The position numbers and the translations under genes were made by a program. From NCBI GenBank assembly GCA_023268155.1, contig JALNKM010000003.1:124001-188000 (forward strand): a stretch of 64,000 nucleotides of DNA, written 5' to 3'. Shown here in pieces: positions 28,929 through 38,872 of this stretch. Under the pieces are notes generated by a model. It saw only the letters and a program-made list of their open reading frames with translations. It was not told the DNA's origin and did no database searches. The stretch's first letter is position 1; each line of letters opens with the position of its first letter. This stretch comes from Candidatus Geocrenenecus huangii (lineage in GTDB: Archaea; Thermoproteota; Nitrososphaeria_A; Caldarchaeales; Wolframiiraptoraceae).

Positions 28929-30113
28929 TTAATCAAGATACCTATAAAGAAGTCCTATGACAAATCTACCCACTGCTGTGACGATGTACAACGTTGTTAG
29001 AGCAGCTTCCAAAGACCATGATTGTTGAAGTATTTCTAGAATGTATCCAGCTACTAATGAACCACAAAAGAAAGCCGACCCAACCGAGAAATTATACAGA
29101 GCGGTGTAAACTCCCTTCCCCTCTATAGGGGTATTCTCTAGAACGTATGCAAGAGAAGCAGCATCGTAAAGTGCACCGAACACCCCTATCAATCCATGTA
29201 TCAAGACTAGGGATAGAAGATAAGGGGAAAAAGCATAAACTAACGGAATTAAAGCCATAGCCGAGCCACTCAATGCAAGAATACTTGAAGTCTTAACTAA
29301 AGTAAGATGGTCCCTAATTAGAGCTAGTCCAGCAGCGCCTGAAAGTCCGAAAACAATGTCTAAAATACTTATGTCGAAGAGGGATAACACGGATATTTTT
29401 GTTAATGTAATTGTGAAAAGAGGCCATGCCATCGATAAGAAGAAGCCAAAACTTACTGATAAAACCAGGAAATTGAGAAACTTTATGCACCTTCGAATTC
29501 TGAGAGTCTTTATAGAAGGCAAGTATCCTTCCTCCGGATCTACGTTTAGTTCTTTACAAAATATCCAAGTGATGATAGAACCGGTTATTCCTGATATAGA
29601 AGCTATCGAGAACCCTATAGAGAAACCGCTTAAACCAAGTAGGGATGATAGACCAACTGCCAAAGTTGCTAGAACCCATCCTAGGTAACTTAGAGAATTG
29701 ATGTTTTCTATGAATCTCCGCCACCTATCTTCGCTTATCAGCCTCGAGGAATATGCTACGAATGTAGGTATGCTCATAGACGCAGTCATTGAGTGAAACG
29801 TTACTAGTCCAATAAAGACCGTAATGCTTTTCACGAACAACAATGCTGCCATCGTTATGGATGAGAAAAACCCACCCAGAATAATGAACATAACATATTT
29901 AATCAATCTGTCACTTAGATATCCCCAAATTACTTGGAAGAAGTTTAATGATAAATTGCTTAAAGAATAGAGTATACCTATCTCAATTGGCGACGCCCCA
30001 AGTTCTATTGCATATATTGGGATAAATGGTGAACTTGCACCATAGTGGATAGAGTCTAATAATGCCTTGCAGTACAGAACATGCTCTATCCACTTATTCT
30101 TATCTTTGTTCAT
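28929..30113 (-). CDS. Major facilitator superfamily transporter
   Basis: The 394-residue product has about 12 hydrophobic segments in two halves and an MFS-like loop 'VIWGYLSDRLIKY' between helices 2 and 3. 'HYGASSPFIPIYAIELGASPIEIGILYS' in helix 1 and the following loop resembles drug or sugar efflux carriers, but the substrate cannot be told. The chosen ATG at 30113 (MNKDKNKWIEH) follows GGAGGTGG by 6 nt; the longer open frame from 30167 includes that ribosome-binding site. The universal stress protein gene follows on the same strand. Confidence 0.85.
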   Translation of the reverse strand: MNKDKNKWIEHVLYCKALLDSIHYGASSPFIPIYAIELGASPIEIGILYSLSNLSLNFFQVIWGYLSDRLIKYVMFIILGGFFSSITMAALLFVKSITVFIGLVTFHSMTASMSIPTFVAYSSRLISEDRWRRFIENINSLSYLGWVLATLAVGLSSLLGLSGFSIGFSIASISGITGSIITWIFCKELNVDPEEGYLPSIKTLRIRRCIKFLNFLVLSVSFGFFLSMAWPLFTITLTKISVLSLFDISILDIVFGLSGAAGLALIRDHLTLVKTSSILALSGSAMALIPLVYAFSPYLLSLVLIHGLIGVFGALYDAASLAYVLENTPIEGKGVYTALYNFSVGSAFFCGSLVAGYILEILQQSWSLEAALTTLYIVTAVGRFVIGLLYRYLD

Positions 30114-30391
30114 TGAAGCCACCTCCAGACTAATATTAACCAAATCCCTAGAAGTATACGCTTCCATGAAGAATCTGGAGTGGGGCGAGACCCGATGAAA
30201 CTTCTGTGAACAATAATTGTCTTGCCAATATTTAACTAAAAAATTGTTTAATTCTATATTCCTGCATCAAAACGCTACATTGTTTTTATTTCGAGCAGGA
30301 TATTTATATGAGGTATGACTTCTTCGAGAAAATTCTATATCATAGTGAATCTTATTGATGAGACTTAATAACCGCGGAGATTATTTTTAAT

Positions 30392-31147
30392 TTGAGCTTG
30401 ATGGATTTAGCTGTAGCACTAGAGAGAATCAAACAAGCAATCCTTAAGAGAGAGGTAATAGTAATAGTCGGATTATGTGAAGTTTTTTATGAAGGCAGAG
30501 CCTCATCTATTCTCGGTCCTGGAGAAAGAATCGCCATCATTAAATCAGACTATAGTGTGCTAATTCATAGACCATCTGGTTACGAACCTTCCAATTGGCA
30601 GCCGCCAGATTCTAAGATCGATTTAAAGATAAAGGATAATACGCTGGTATTGGAAGCTAGAAGAGTGAATCCATCTGAAATACTAACTGTAATATTCCAT
30701 GAAGTCTACCAGATCTTGTCTTGGAAACTTCTTGATGAAGCAGACTTCAGCATGTATGCAACTGAAGAAGACATGAAGAAGGCCATATTATTCAACCCAT
30801 CGATAATTGAAGAAGGATTCCAGCCGTTTGAACAAGAAAGAAAACTTAAGCCTTCAGGATTCGTCGATATATTAGGAGTCGATTCTTCCGGTAGACTAAC
30901 CGTTGTAGAGATCAAGAGAAGAAAAGCTACTGTAGAAGATATTAATCAATTGGTCCAGTATGCGAATAGCGTGGAGAGGGAATTCGGCGTCAGGCCGAGA
31001 GCGATTATTGTGGCCCCCGGAGTCCAGCGTTCAGCTGTCCGAGCCATGCACATAAACAGCATAGAGTTCAGATGTTTAACACCGAAGAAGTCTGCAGAGA
31101 TTCTTAGAAAGAAGGCTGGGCTAGATAGGTATGCCGGCCTAGAATAA
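30392..31147 (+). CDS. nucS: Mismatch-specific endonuclease EndoMS/NucS
   Basis: NucS/EndoMS makes double-strand cuts at mismatched bases and replaces MutS-MutL repair in many archaea. The N-terminal domain binds DNA ('AIIKSDYSVLIHRPSGYEPSNWQP', split), and the RecB-like C-terminal nuclease domain shows the catalytic 'GFVDILGVDSSGRLTVVEIKRRKA' pattern with Asp and E-x-K, then 'QLVQYANSVE'. The 251-residue length is normal. The start is a TTG at 30392, with an ATG at 30401 as an alternative. It ends with a 9-nt overlap with the convergent methionine adenosyltransferase gene. Confidence 0.95.
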   Translation: MSLMDLAVALERIKQAILKREVIVIVGLCEVFYEGRASSILGPGERIAIIKSDYSVLIHRPSGYEPSNWQPPDSKIDLKIKDNTLVLEARRVNPSEILTVIFHEVYQILSWKLLDEADFSMYATEEDMKKAILFNPSIIEEGFQPFEQERKLKPSGFVDILGVDSSGRLTVVEIKRRKATVEDINQLVQYANSVEREFGVRPRAIIVAPGVQRSAVRAMHINSIEFRCLTPKKSAEILRKKAGLDRYAGLE

Positions 31148-32356
31148 AGTTACTTCTCCTCTAAGAACCAGCTCTTCCAATTTTACTATCTTCTCGATCT
31201 CGTCTTTAGCTATCTCGACTGCTTCGTAGGCTAAGGTTTTCTCATCCACGTTATCTCTCGGTATGTATTGGATCGAGATTGCCAGTGGTCTATTTATGGG
31301 TCTACCTATCTGGCTCAGTAATCTAACATATACTTCTTCCAGTCCTGATACTTCCTTGTAGATTCTTTCGGCAATCATCCTAGCCGATATATTGTAGAGT
31401 TTTCCTACATGTGATCTTGCGTTCTTCCCAGCGGTGGCTTCCAGAGACATCTGCCTATTCGGAGTTATTAATCCGTTAACTCTATTTCCTCTCCCAGTAT
31501 TTCCATCGTCTCCGCTTTCTGCAGACGTACCTGTAACTGTGAGATAGACAGAATTCTTACTAGGTATGTCGGCAGTGTTTACCTGTACACTTACTTCTAC
31601 GTTCTTTTCTTCCGAGAGGATCTTGTAAGCTAATGACTCAACCTCGTTTTTCATTGCTTCTTTGACTGATAGATAATGGTCGAGGTCAGAGGTTAGATGA
31701 GCGATCAGGCTATCTGCAACCGTTATATAATATTTGTTCTGGATACGGAGACCCATAACCTTGCAATCCTCACCACTTTCAGGTATTCTAGATTTGAACT
31801 CTCTAGAATTTATCATCCTCTCAGTTTCGTGGACTATCTTTTCTAGAGGTGTGAAAGGAGCGTATCCTACCCCGAAGGATGTGTCATTGGCCAGAGGAAT
31901 ACCTTCATTCATCTCAACGATAGTTTTCAGGTCTACGCTTCCAGGTCTAATCTTGGTGTCGATGATTACGTGCTCGCTAGGATCTAGGAATCTAAAGTTT
32001 TCCTTGATGAACTTCTCAATCTCTTCTTTAATCAGCTCGTTATACGGTATCTCTTCATCTCCTACTTTTATCGTCGCTCTTCCTGCGATAAGTATGTATA
32101 TAGGAGCCTCTACTACTCCTCCTCCAAACCAAGTTCTAGAGCTTCCTCCTACTAGTAATCCCTTGTCTAGATTGTGATGAAAGATCGAGCCATACCTTTC
32201 TTTGTAGTATCTGGATAATGCTCTACTAGCTGCTTCACATGCAGAATCTATTATATAGTCGGGGTGACCGACACCTTTACGCTCTACAAACTCGGTCTGC
32301 TGGCAGATTGTAGGCACTCTATCTAATCTTTCAACAATTATCTGTGACTTCCACAT
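31139..32356 (-). CDS. mat: Archaeal S-adenosylmethionine synthetase
   Basis: The enzyme makes S-adenosylmethionine from methionine and ATP. It belongs to the archaeal MAT family, distinct from bacterial MetK, as shown by '[24 protein letters not shown]', '[22 protein letters not shown]' (split), '[15 protein letters not shown]' and '[20 protein letters not shown]'. The 405-residue length is normal. A box A-like CTTTATAAAT centred about 22 nt upstream suggests a leaderless message. The convergent neighbour nucS overlaps its last 9 nt. Confidence 0.97.
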   Translation of the reverse strand: MWKSQIIVERLDRVPTICQQTEFVERKGVGHPDYIIDSACEAASRALSRYYKERYGSIFHHNLDKGLLVGGSSRTWFGGGVVEAPIYILIAGRATIKVGDEEIPYNELIKEEIEKFIKENFRFLDPSEHVIIDTKIRPGSVDLKTIVEMNEGIPLANDTSFGVGYAPFTPLEKIVHETERMINSREFKSRIPESGEDCKVMGLRIQNKYYITVADSLIAHLTSDLDHYLSVKEAMKNEVESLAYKILSEEKNVEVSVQVNTADIPSKNSVYLTVTGTSAESGDDGNTGRGNRVNGLITPNRQMSLEATAGKNARSHVGKLYNISARMIAERIYKEVSGLEEVYVRLLSQIGRPINRPLAISIQYIPRDNVDEKTLAYEAVEIAKDEIEKIVKLEELVLRGEVTLF

Positions 32357-32579
32357 CTCTAAGACCTGGATTTATAAAGATAATAGACTATTTAACTTCT
32401 ATTATACTATTAAACCTTCGAAAAGCGGGTATTTGAAATTTTGTAGGGAGTCTATGATGTGATCTTGTAATCAATGTATCTCAGCTTCTTCATGTAAAGA
32501 TAAATCTGGATATATACCATGATCTAGCCTTGGATTCTTCTTCGTTACACCCCATGTTTTGTTGTAGTTAGTCGACCTC

Positions 32580-32843
32580 TCATTCTGACGATTCAGGTAT
32601 AAGCTGTATGTACATTATGTTGTTTCCTCGAATAAGGATCCTTGGATACATAGCTCTCTTATTGTTGTCTTGGTATTCAACTGCTTTCTCGATTACTAAG
32701 TTCATGAAGCTATCGCATTCGACAACCATCCCTTCATACATCAAATCATTCTTTAAAGTTACTCTGATATTCCTGTTAAGGTATTTCGTAATCAACGCTA
32801 TGGGTCTCTTACCAGCTTCCATAGAAGACACCATAGTATTCAA
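32580..32843 (-). CDS. Archaeal Sm-like protein (SmAP)
   Basis: The 87-residue protein carries both Sm motifs: Sm1 in 'NRNIRVTLKNDLMYEGMVVECDSFMNLVIE' and Sm2 in 'RILIRGNNIMYIQLI'. Such proteins form heptameric rings that bind U-rich RNA. Starts at 32843 (TTG) and 32834 (ATG) are both possible. ATTTAAAA at 32875-32883 is a suitable box A and suggests a short leader before 32834. The ribosomal L37e gene that often accompanies archaeal SmAP genes is not downstream; the next 220 nt show no gene. Confidence 0.9.
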   Translation of the reverse strand: MNTMVSSMEAGKRPIALITKYLNRNIRVTLKNDLMYEGMVVECDSFMNLVIEKAVEYQDNNKRAMYPRILIRGNNIMYIQLIPESSE

Positions 32844-33008
32844 GAATTCTTCGGTATTTCATACTTTCAAGAAGGTTTTAAATGTTTCGCTAGAAAAACA
32901 CCACTCATAACTTATCATACGATCAATTAACAGAGAACATTATCGATACACGATCCTACCTTAACGGATTTACATATTTCAAATTCTATTGAAGAAACTT
33001 CAGAGCGG

Positions 33009-33713
33009 CTACTTCATGTTAAGTACTTCTTGTATCGTTGGCGGGATCCGTATTTCCGAAAAACATATTCCACAAACGAATAAATCTCCTGAGATTCTCT
33101 GGCTTAATATTAAGGGAGCATTACATACTGGGCACGACCTACTTGGAGATTCCGGAGTGAACATTTGTTTACCGCACGATTCACATTTAGTTGACCCTAT
33201 TGGGTTAAGTTTTCCACAATGTGGGCAAACCATATCTGATGCTCTTGAAATAACCTCTATCGCGGGTTTCTCTTCTTCGATCTTTTCTTCTTTAGGCTTC
33301 TCCTCAGATCCTATTATGGTCTCTATCTCTTTCTCAATTTCTTCTACGATACTTGGTTCTTTCGGTTTACTTATCTTGCTTGGTTCCTTAACAGACGGTT
33401 TAGGTGCTTCTTTTTTTAGGGCAGGTCTCCTAATTACCGAGGGCGTAGCAGGGTATGAGGCATGTGAATACTGTCCAGCGGGTATCGTTATACTTGTTCT
33501 TACAGCTCTCACATATAATAGTAGCCCCACCCCGCTGATGACAGCACCAAGTACTATAATGTATATGAGGTAGTTGAGACCCATATATGTTGCATCGAGG
33601 AATATTCTAAAAGGATCGCTTACAGGGAGAAAGACATAGTAGAGGACTATTCCTATTATTGTCGCTACACCTACGAAGCTCAAGACCATGCCTATAATCA
33701 TTAGAGGAGTCAA
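33009..33713 (-). CDS. Membrane protein with two helices and a cytoplasmic double zinc ribbon
   Basis: The 234-residue protein begins with two transmembrane helices (about residues 6-30 and 48-72). A charged Pro/Lys/Glu-rich linker follows, then two zinc ribbons: 'MVCPHCGKLNPIGSTKCESCGK' (split) and 'SCPVCNAPLI' with 'FVCGICFSEI'. The function is unknown. The TTG start at 33713 is supported by a GGGTG ribosome-binding site 7 nt upstream. It is the third gene of a run after ileS and rio2, so it may be expressed with the translation machinery. Confidence 0.65.
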   Translation of the reverse strand: MTPLMIIGMVLSFVGVATIIGIVLYYVFLPVSDPFRIFLDATYMGLNYLIYIIVLGAVISGVGLLLYVRAVRTSITIPAGQYSHASYPATPSVIRRPALKKEAPKPSVKEPSKISKPKEPSIVEEIEKEIETIIGSEEKPKEEKIEEEKPAIEVISRASDMVCPHCGKLNPIGSTKCESCGKQMFTPESPSRSCPVCNAPLILSQRISGDLFVCGICFSEIRIPPTIQEVLNMK

Positions 33714-33743
33714 TTGGCAGCACCCTTTTAATAAAATGTTCTC

Positions 33744-34646
33744 CTAGGCTGTATTAAACATTTCTCCTAGAACTTCATCGAGAAAACTCTGATATTTTCT
33801 CGGTATGATCTCGATATTCCATCGTTTCTTGAAATACCTAATCAGATTTGTTAAATCTCTCTTAAGATAGATCTTAGCCATTGGATGATCTTTCTTAACC
33901 CATTGGGGCCAATCTATTATGATTATGTCTTCCGACGGCTTGACCAGAATGTTGTAAACACTTAAGTCGCTGTGGACTACTCCTATCTCATATGCTTTTA
34001 TAACGTTATCAAGAATCTTCGTAAGAATCTTTAAAGGATTCTTTATGTATTGTGCGGACGGTATCTCTATTCCTGCGAATATCCTAGTTACTACGATATG
34101 TCTATTCCTGGCAATAGGCTCCGGCACATCGACGCCTTCTGGATGAAGAAGATTTAAGGCCTCAAATTCATTCCTTGCAGCATTTATAGATGCATAGAGA
34201 TGTGAGTGTATTGAGTACAATGTTGGTCTTTTCTTCCCGTATCCTCTGAAACTGGTTCTTCCTATTCTAAAGAATTTGACTGCGAGCTTTTCGCCTTTAG
34301 GCGATAACGCTTCATAAACATCTGCCTCTTTCCCAACCCCTAAAGCTTTCCCGATACTTTCAACGATGTTCCTTTTTACAAGGTTTCTTAATGCAAGCAG
34401 GTCTAGCCCATTATAGTTTAACAAGCATCCTTTCTCTCTTCCTCTAGGAGACCATACAAGCCTATAGAAGTTAAGTTTCTTCAATAGCTTCTCTATGCTT
34501 GGCCTGTCAAGTTTTGACTGCTTCTCTATTACTTCGAGGGGGACGACTTCAAACTTTGTTAGATTCTTCTCGATTATGTGTAGAATCTTGAAATGGTCTT
34601 CATTGAGATTCGTGAAGACCGTTCTAAGAAGATGGAGAATAGACAT
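33744..34646 (-). CDS. rio2: RIO2-type serine/threonine kinase
   Basis: The 300-residue protein has the RIO2 layout: an N-terminal winged helix (about residues 1-90) followed by the RIO kinase domain with the phosphate loop 'GVGKEADVYEA', catalytic 'GVVHSDLSVYNILV' and metal-binding 'IIIDWPQWV'. RIO2 acts in late maturation of the small ribosomal subunit. Its ATG follows the IleRS stop codon with no gap, so expression is coupled with ileS. A zinc-ribbon membrane protein follows after 30 nt. Confidence 0.95.
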   Translation of the reverse strand: MSILHLLRTVFTNLNEDHFKILHIIEKNLTKFEVVPLEVIEKQSKLDRPSIEKLLKKLNFYRLVWSPRGREKGCLLNYNGLDLLALRNLVKRNIVESIGKALGVGKEADVYEALSPKGEKLAVKFFRIGRTSFRGYGKKRPTLYSIHSHLYASINAARNEFEALNLLHPEGVDVPEPIARNRHIVVTRIFAGIEIPSAQYIKNPLKILTKILDNVIKAYEIGVVHSDLSVYNILVKPSEDIIIIDWPQWVKKDHPMAKIYLKRDLTNLIRYFKKRWNIEIIPRKYQSFLDEVLGEMFNTA

Positions 34647-37600
34647 CTACATCTTCCTCACACCTATCCTAATGGTCTCTCCTCCGATTTCCCATTCTTT
34701 CACAAATCCTTCTACTTCACCTTCAACCTTAACCTCAAGCTCTTTACATCTTGTTTCTCCTTTTATAAATTCTTTCGTAGATTCTAGATGGCTTCTCCAC
34801 TCTTCATCTGGGACCGACATATCAACTGATATGTAGTCGGTAACCTGTAGGTTCATCTCTTTCCTCATGGTCTGTATTCTTCTAATCACTTCTCTTGCAA
34901 GAGACAATGTTACTAGTTCTCTCGTCTCCGTAACGTCTAGGTATATGGTTGCAAATCTTCCATCTTCCTTACGTATGTTCTCTGGAAATATCTCTTCAAA
35001 TTCAATTTCGTTACTCTCTATCTTGACTACGCTTCCATCGCTTAGCATCAGCTCGATATATCCGTTTAATTCAAGTTCTCCTCTTAGTTTTTCAACGTCG
35101 AGCTTACTTACCCTTTCGACTATCTCCTTCACTTTCTTTCCATGCTTTGGACCTATAACACTGTATACTGGCCTGACCACATATCTTACTCCAATTGGTT
35201 TCTCAGCTACATCTAAGATCTCTAGTTCGATAGTGTTAAGCTGGATCTTTAAGAATTCTTTCAAGTTTTCAAAAGCTTTCTTAGCTCTGAGATTGATTGG
35301 GGAGAGAATGTATGCCTTAACAGGCCATCTTAATTTCTTTCCAGCTTTCTGGCGGATAGCTAATGCGTCGGATAACGTTTGGCGGGCTATCTCCATCATG
35401 TCTTCTAACTCTTCATCTATCCATTGCTCGTCTGGTTTAGGCCATTTTAACATGTGTACGCTTTCCGGATCATCGCTCAGCCTTAATTCTTGGTGGAACT
35501 TCTCAGCCAAGTACGGGGTTACTACCGCCATCAAGCATGTGAGCTTCTTCAGAACGTGGTAGAGAGTTGCGTAGACTGCGAGTTTACTCCATGTCTGTTC
35601 TTCTACCCATACCCTCCTCCTGATAGAGCGGACATATAATCTGCTAAGGTCTTCGACTATGAATTCCCTCAGTATTCTAGCAGCTGAATGTATCTCAAGT
35701 TCTTCAAGATTTTTAGTAAAGATCTTTACTAGATTGTTTATCCTAGATATAATCCATCTATCTTCGAGTTCAAGATATTTTTCTACTTTGTAGATATCGA
35801 TCTCCTCTGGATTGAACCCGTCTATCCCGAAGTATGTTGTAGCGAAAGAGAATACGTTCCAGAGTATGTTTAGTTCTTGTATTATCTGTTCCACTTCTCT
35901 TGGAATAAAGTTCATGTTATCCCATGGAGCTGACTTGGAGACTAGGTACAGTCTGAGGGGATCAGCTCCAAATCTCTCTATGGCCTCCATAGCCCATATA
36001 ACATTTCCTTTACTCTTCGACATCTTTTTTCCTTCAGCATCCATTACGTGACCTTGATTTAAGACAGTCTTGTATGGTGCTTGCCCATAAAGAAGGCAGG
36101 ATGTAAATATTAACGTGTAGAACCATCCTCTAGTCTGGTCTATTGCTTCTGTAATAAAGTCGTAAGGGAATAGTTTCTTGAAGAGTTCCCGGTCTGTTAA
36201 AGCGTTGATGCTTGCTGTATGAGCCATTCCTGAGTCTAGCCAGGTATCCATTACGAAGGTTTCCCTCTTCATGATTCCACCGCATCTCGTACACTTGTAC
36301 ATCACGTTGTCCACCCATGGTCTCAGAAGCCTTATCTCAGAAGGTTTAACATCTGCTTTTAGCAGTTCTTCTTTTGCAGAGACCACCTTCTTTTCTCCAC
36401 AGTTAGTGCATATCCATACAGGTAGGGGCGTCCCCCAAACCTTAGTTCTAGTTATACACCAATCCTCAGCGTTCTCTAACCAATCTCCGAATCTGTGGTA
36501 TCCTGCCCATGCAGGCTTCCATGAAATTTTCTTATTCTCTCTAATCATGATATCCTTTATTCTATCTACTTTTATGAACCATTGACGGCTTGAGAGATAT
36601 AGTAGAGGAGAGCCACATCTCCAGCAATGCGGGTAATTATGGAGAATTTTTCCCTCCCATATTAGAAGGTTTTTTTCCTTTAAGTATTCTATTATCTTCC
36701 TGCCTGCTTCCGTATAGTATAGTCCTGAAAATTCGCCTGCATCATTCGTAAAGTATCCGTTAGTCGATACAGGATTGAAGATTGGAAGACCGATCTTTAA
36801 TCCGAGTTCGAAATCTTCTGGACCATGTGCTGGAGCTATGTGTACGCATCCAGTTCCTTCCTCCATCGTGACAAATTCAGCTGTTACGACTGTGTGAGCT
36901 GGTGGGCCATGCCCTAAATGTTTCGAAACTTTTTCAATTAATGGATGAAGATATTTGTATCCAGCAATAGCTAAGCCTTTGAAACGTCCTAGTACTTGAT
37001 AATTGTCTATTCTTGTTTCATTGATAAATCTTCCAAGTAGTTTTTCCGCTATTATCCATTCTTCATCTCCAACCCTTATCTTTAGGTAGTATTCATCTGG
37101 GTGAATAGCTACAGCTTCATTTCCTGCAAGAGTCCAAGGCGTCGTAGTCCATATTACTACATATAGGTTTCCAGCTCCCTCAAGCGGGAATTTTACATAT
37201 ATAGAGGGATCTTCTACTTCTTCATACCCTTGAGCTACTTCGTGGCTGCTTAACGGTGTTTCGCATCTTGGACAATATGGTACGACTTTGAAGCTTTCTA
37301 TTAAATCTCCCTTCTCATATGCTTGTTTGATGAACCACCATACATGCTCTATGTATCTTTCCCTCCTCGTTTCATACGCAGTATCATAGTCTAGCCAAAC
37401 AGCGAGTCGCTCGGAAGCTTCTCTCCAATGCTTGATGTAATAGTCTACAAGCTTGTTCGCTTCTTCAACGAATCTATCTAACCCGTATTCTTCTACTTCT
37501 TTCTTTGTTGTGAAACCGAGTTTCTTCTCAACTTCTATCTCTGTCGGCAGGCCTAGGCAATCCCATCCCCCCCTCCTCCATACATCCATGCCTCTCATTG

Positions 37601-37811
37601 CATAGAATCTAAGTACCAAATCTTTGTAGACTCTGCCTCGAGCATGACCTACATGCATGTACCCGTTGGCGGTTGGAGGGCCCTCCAAGAAAGCAAAGAT
37701 GGGAGCACCCTTATTCATGTTGAAGACCTTACTGATTATGTTGTTTTCCCTCCACCATCTAGATATTTCTTCTTCCACTTGTATTGGATTATATTTTCCT
37801 ATGAGGACCAT
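34647..37811 (-). CDS. ileS: Isoleucyl-tRNA synthetase
   Basis: This class I synthetase of 1054 residues has the HIGH motif as 'GYMHVGHARG' near residue 50, the KMSKS loop 'GKKMSKSKGN' near residue 600, and the large editing domain ('WTTTPWTLAGNEAVA', 'TGCVHIAPAHGPEDFELG'). Zinc-binding cysteine pairs are visible in 'VPYCPRCETPL', 'CTNCGEKK' and 'YKCTRCGG'. The ATG at 37811 has GGAAGGGTG 6 nt upstream; a GTG at 37820 lies inside that site and is less likely. It leads the operon ileS-rio2-zinc-ribbon protein. Confidence 0.97.
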   Translation of the reverse strand: MVLIGKYNPIQVEEEISRWWRENNIISKVFNMNKGAPIFAFLEGPPTANGYMHVGHARGRVYKDLVLRFYAMRGMDVWRRGGWDCLGLPTEIEVEKKLGFTTKKEVEEYGLDRFVEEANKLVDYYIKHWREASERLAVWLDYDTAYETRRERYIEHVWWFIKQAYEKGDLIESFKVVPYCPRCETPLSSHEVAQGYEEVEDPSIYVKFPLEGAGNLYVVIWTTTPWTLAGNEAVAIHPDEYYLKIRVGDEEWIIAEKLLGRFINETRIDNYQVLGRFKGLAIAGYKYLHPLIEKVSKHLGHGPPAHTVVTAEFVTMEEGTGCVHIAPAHGPEDFELGLKIGLPIFNPVSTNGYFTNDAGEFSGLYYTEAGRKIIEYLKEKNLLIWEGKILHNYPHCWRCGSPLLYLSSRQWFIKVDRIKDIMIRENKKISWKPAWAGYHRFGDWLENAEDWCITRTKVWGTPLPVWICTNCGEKKVVSAKEELLKADVKPSEIRLLRPWVDNVMYKCTRCGGIMKRETFVMDTWLDSGMAHTASINALTDRELFKKLFPYDFITEAIDQTRGWFYTLIFTSCLLYGQAPYKTVLNQGHVMDAEGKKMSKSKGNVIWAMEAIERFGADPLRLYLVSKSAPWDNMNFIPREVEQIIQELNILWNVFSFATTYFGIDGFNPEEIDIYKVEKYLELEDRWIISRINNLVKIFTKNLEELEIHSAARILREFIVEDLSRLYVRSIRRRVWVEEQTWSKLAVYATLYHVLKKLTCLMAVVTPYLAEKFHQELRLSDDPESVHMLKWPKPDEQWIDEELEDMMEIARQTLSDALAIRQKAGKKLRWPVKAYILSPINLRAKKAFENLKEFLKIQLNTIELEILDVAEKPIGVRYVVRPVYSVIGPKHGKKVKEIVERVSKLDVEKLRGELELNGYIELMLSDGSVVKIESNEIEFEEIFPENIRKEDGRFATIYLDVTETRELVTLSLAREVIRRIQTMRKEMNLQVTDYISVDMSVPDEEWRSHLESTKEFIKGETRCKELEVKVEGEVEGFVKEWEIGGETIRIGVRKM

Positions 37812-38263
37812 ACTATACACCCTTCCAGCTTAGTTACCCTTAATTCTCGTATGACCCAAATATACCTTGAATAATCAATAATTAATAAATTTGGCGATAC
37901 ATCATCCACGTTTACGTAGGACCTCCGAACAATTTAAACATTCCTAACAGAAAATAGTAATCTTTAATCTCACATATATTTCAGTCTTCTCTATTAGGCT
38001 TCCATCTAGCGAGCTAGTTGAAAACCTCAGCTTCCACCATGATATCTCTATCAACCTCTAATCTTTCAATCTTCTTCATGAGAATCCAGGCATTAAAATA
38101 AAACACTACTACGACTAGTAGCCCTACATTGTAATGTGGATGAAGATAAAGACGTTATCAATAAACTAGTCTAAGACAGATAAACCATATTCTCATTCAT
38201 CCTATTCCCTTAATTCGCTAGAAAACTTATATAATAAGCTTCGATTTGGATTATGTGACGTCT
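37812..38263. other. Intergenic region between ileS and a small membrane protein gene
   Basis: The region holds the divergent promoters. For the plus-strand gene, ACTTATATAAT at about 38223-38233 is a good box A. A short minus-strand open stretch at 38014-38106 would encode a hydrophobic segment and a charged tail, but it lacks a standard start and is not accepted. Nothing else was recognised. Confidence 0.4.
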
Positions 38264-38641
38264 ATGTCTTCTTTGAAGGATCTATCAAGGATTGGGGTGC
38301 TCCTCATTGGCGTAGCATTGATTATTATTGCTTCGATTGCACTCCATTTCTACATAACCTATCTTAGCAAGACTTTTGAAAATTCTTACATGACTAGACC
38401 TTTTATATCATATTGTTCTCCAAGTAGGATAATCATCATAGAAGCACGTCAAGATTTAATGAATGTAAAAGTACTAGATAATAGCTCTAATACTATTTGC
38501 TTATTTGATAAAATACCGAAGAACTCTAAAGAGATATGTAATGTTCAAGGTTATGGAGTATATGTAATCCAGTATGGAGAATTTAAAGATGTTGTAGAAT
38601 GCATTAGATCAGTGGTAGTCGAATCGAGGCCAGTTGACTAG
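38264..38641 (+). CDS. Single-pass membrane protein, function unknown
   Basis: The 125-residue product (MSSLKDLSRI start) has one transmembrane helix at about residues 10-35 ('VLLIGVALIIIASIALHFYI') and an extracytoplasmic beta-rich domain with three cysteines that could form disulfides ('SYCSPSR', 'NTICLF', 'KEICNVQ'). No family was recognised. A box A about 35 nt upstream fits the ATG at 38264 better than the TTG at 38246. Similarly sized anchored proteins with small beta domains are common in thermophilic archaea, but I cannot suggest a role. Confidence 0.6.
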   Translation: MSSLKDLSRIGVLLIGVALIIIASIALHFYITYLSKTFENSYMTRPFISYCSPSRIIIIEARQDLMNVKVLDNSSNTICLFDKIPKNSKEICNVQGYGVYVIQYGEFKDVVECIRSVVVESRPVD

Positions 38642-38872
38642 TAAAGCGTTTAGAAAGACATTAGTGTTGCTACAAGCCTCTCATACCTAATGGTAATCCT
38701 CCTAAAAGACTGTAGCTATCCGAGAAGACTCCAATCAGAGATCTCACCCTAGCATAGAGTCCAGTTTTGTACGGTCTCATTTGCTTTCTTATTTTTGTTT
38801 AATCTAAACTTATCTTTAATTACCCTGCTTTTTAGAAGTTAGTTTAAATGTAGGTAATAGTAATAGTGATTT

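Noticed and set aside
31734-32177. Long open frames antisense to clear genes, here opposite the methionine adenosyltransferase, and likewise at 3676-4131, 32989-33573, 34867-35562 and 41693-42397
   Set aside because: They lie opposite well-identified genes, have serine/leucine-rich shadow composition and match no protein family.
38014-38106. A short minus-strand frame with a hydrophobic segment and a charged tail
   Set aside because: It is only 30 codons long, would need a GTG start with no ribosome-binding site, and has stop codons just upstream; it could be a relic but cannot be supported.
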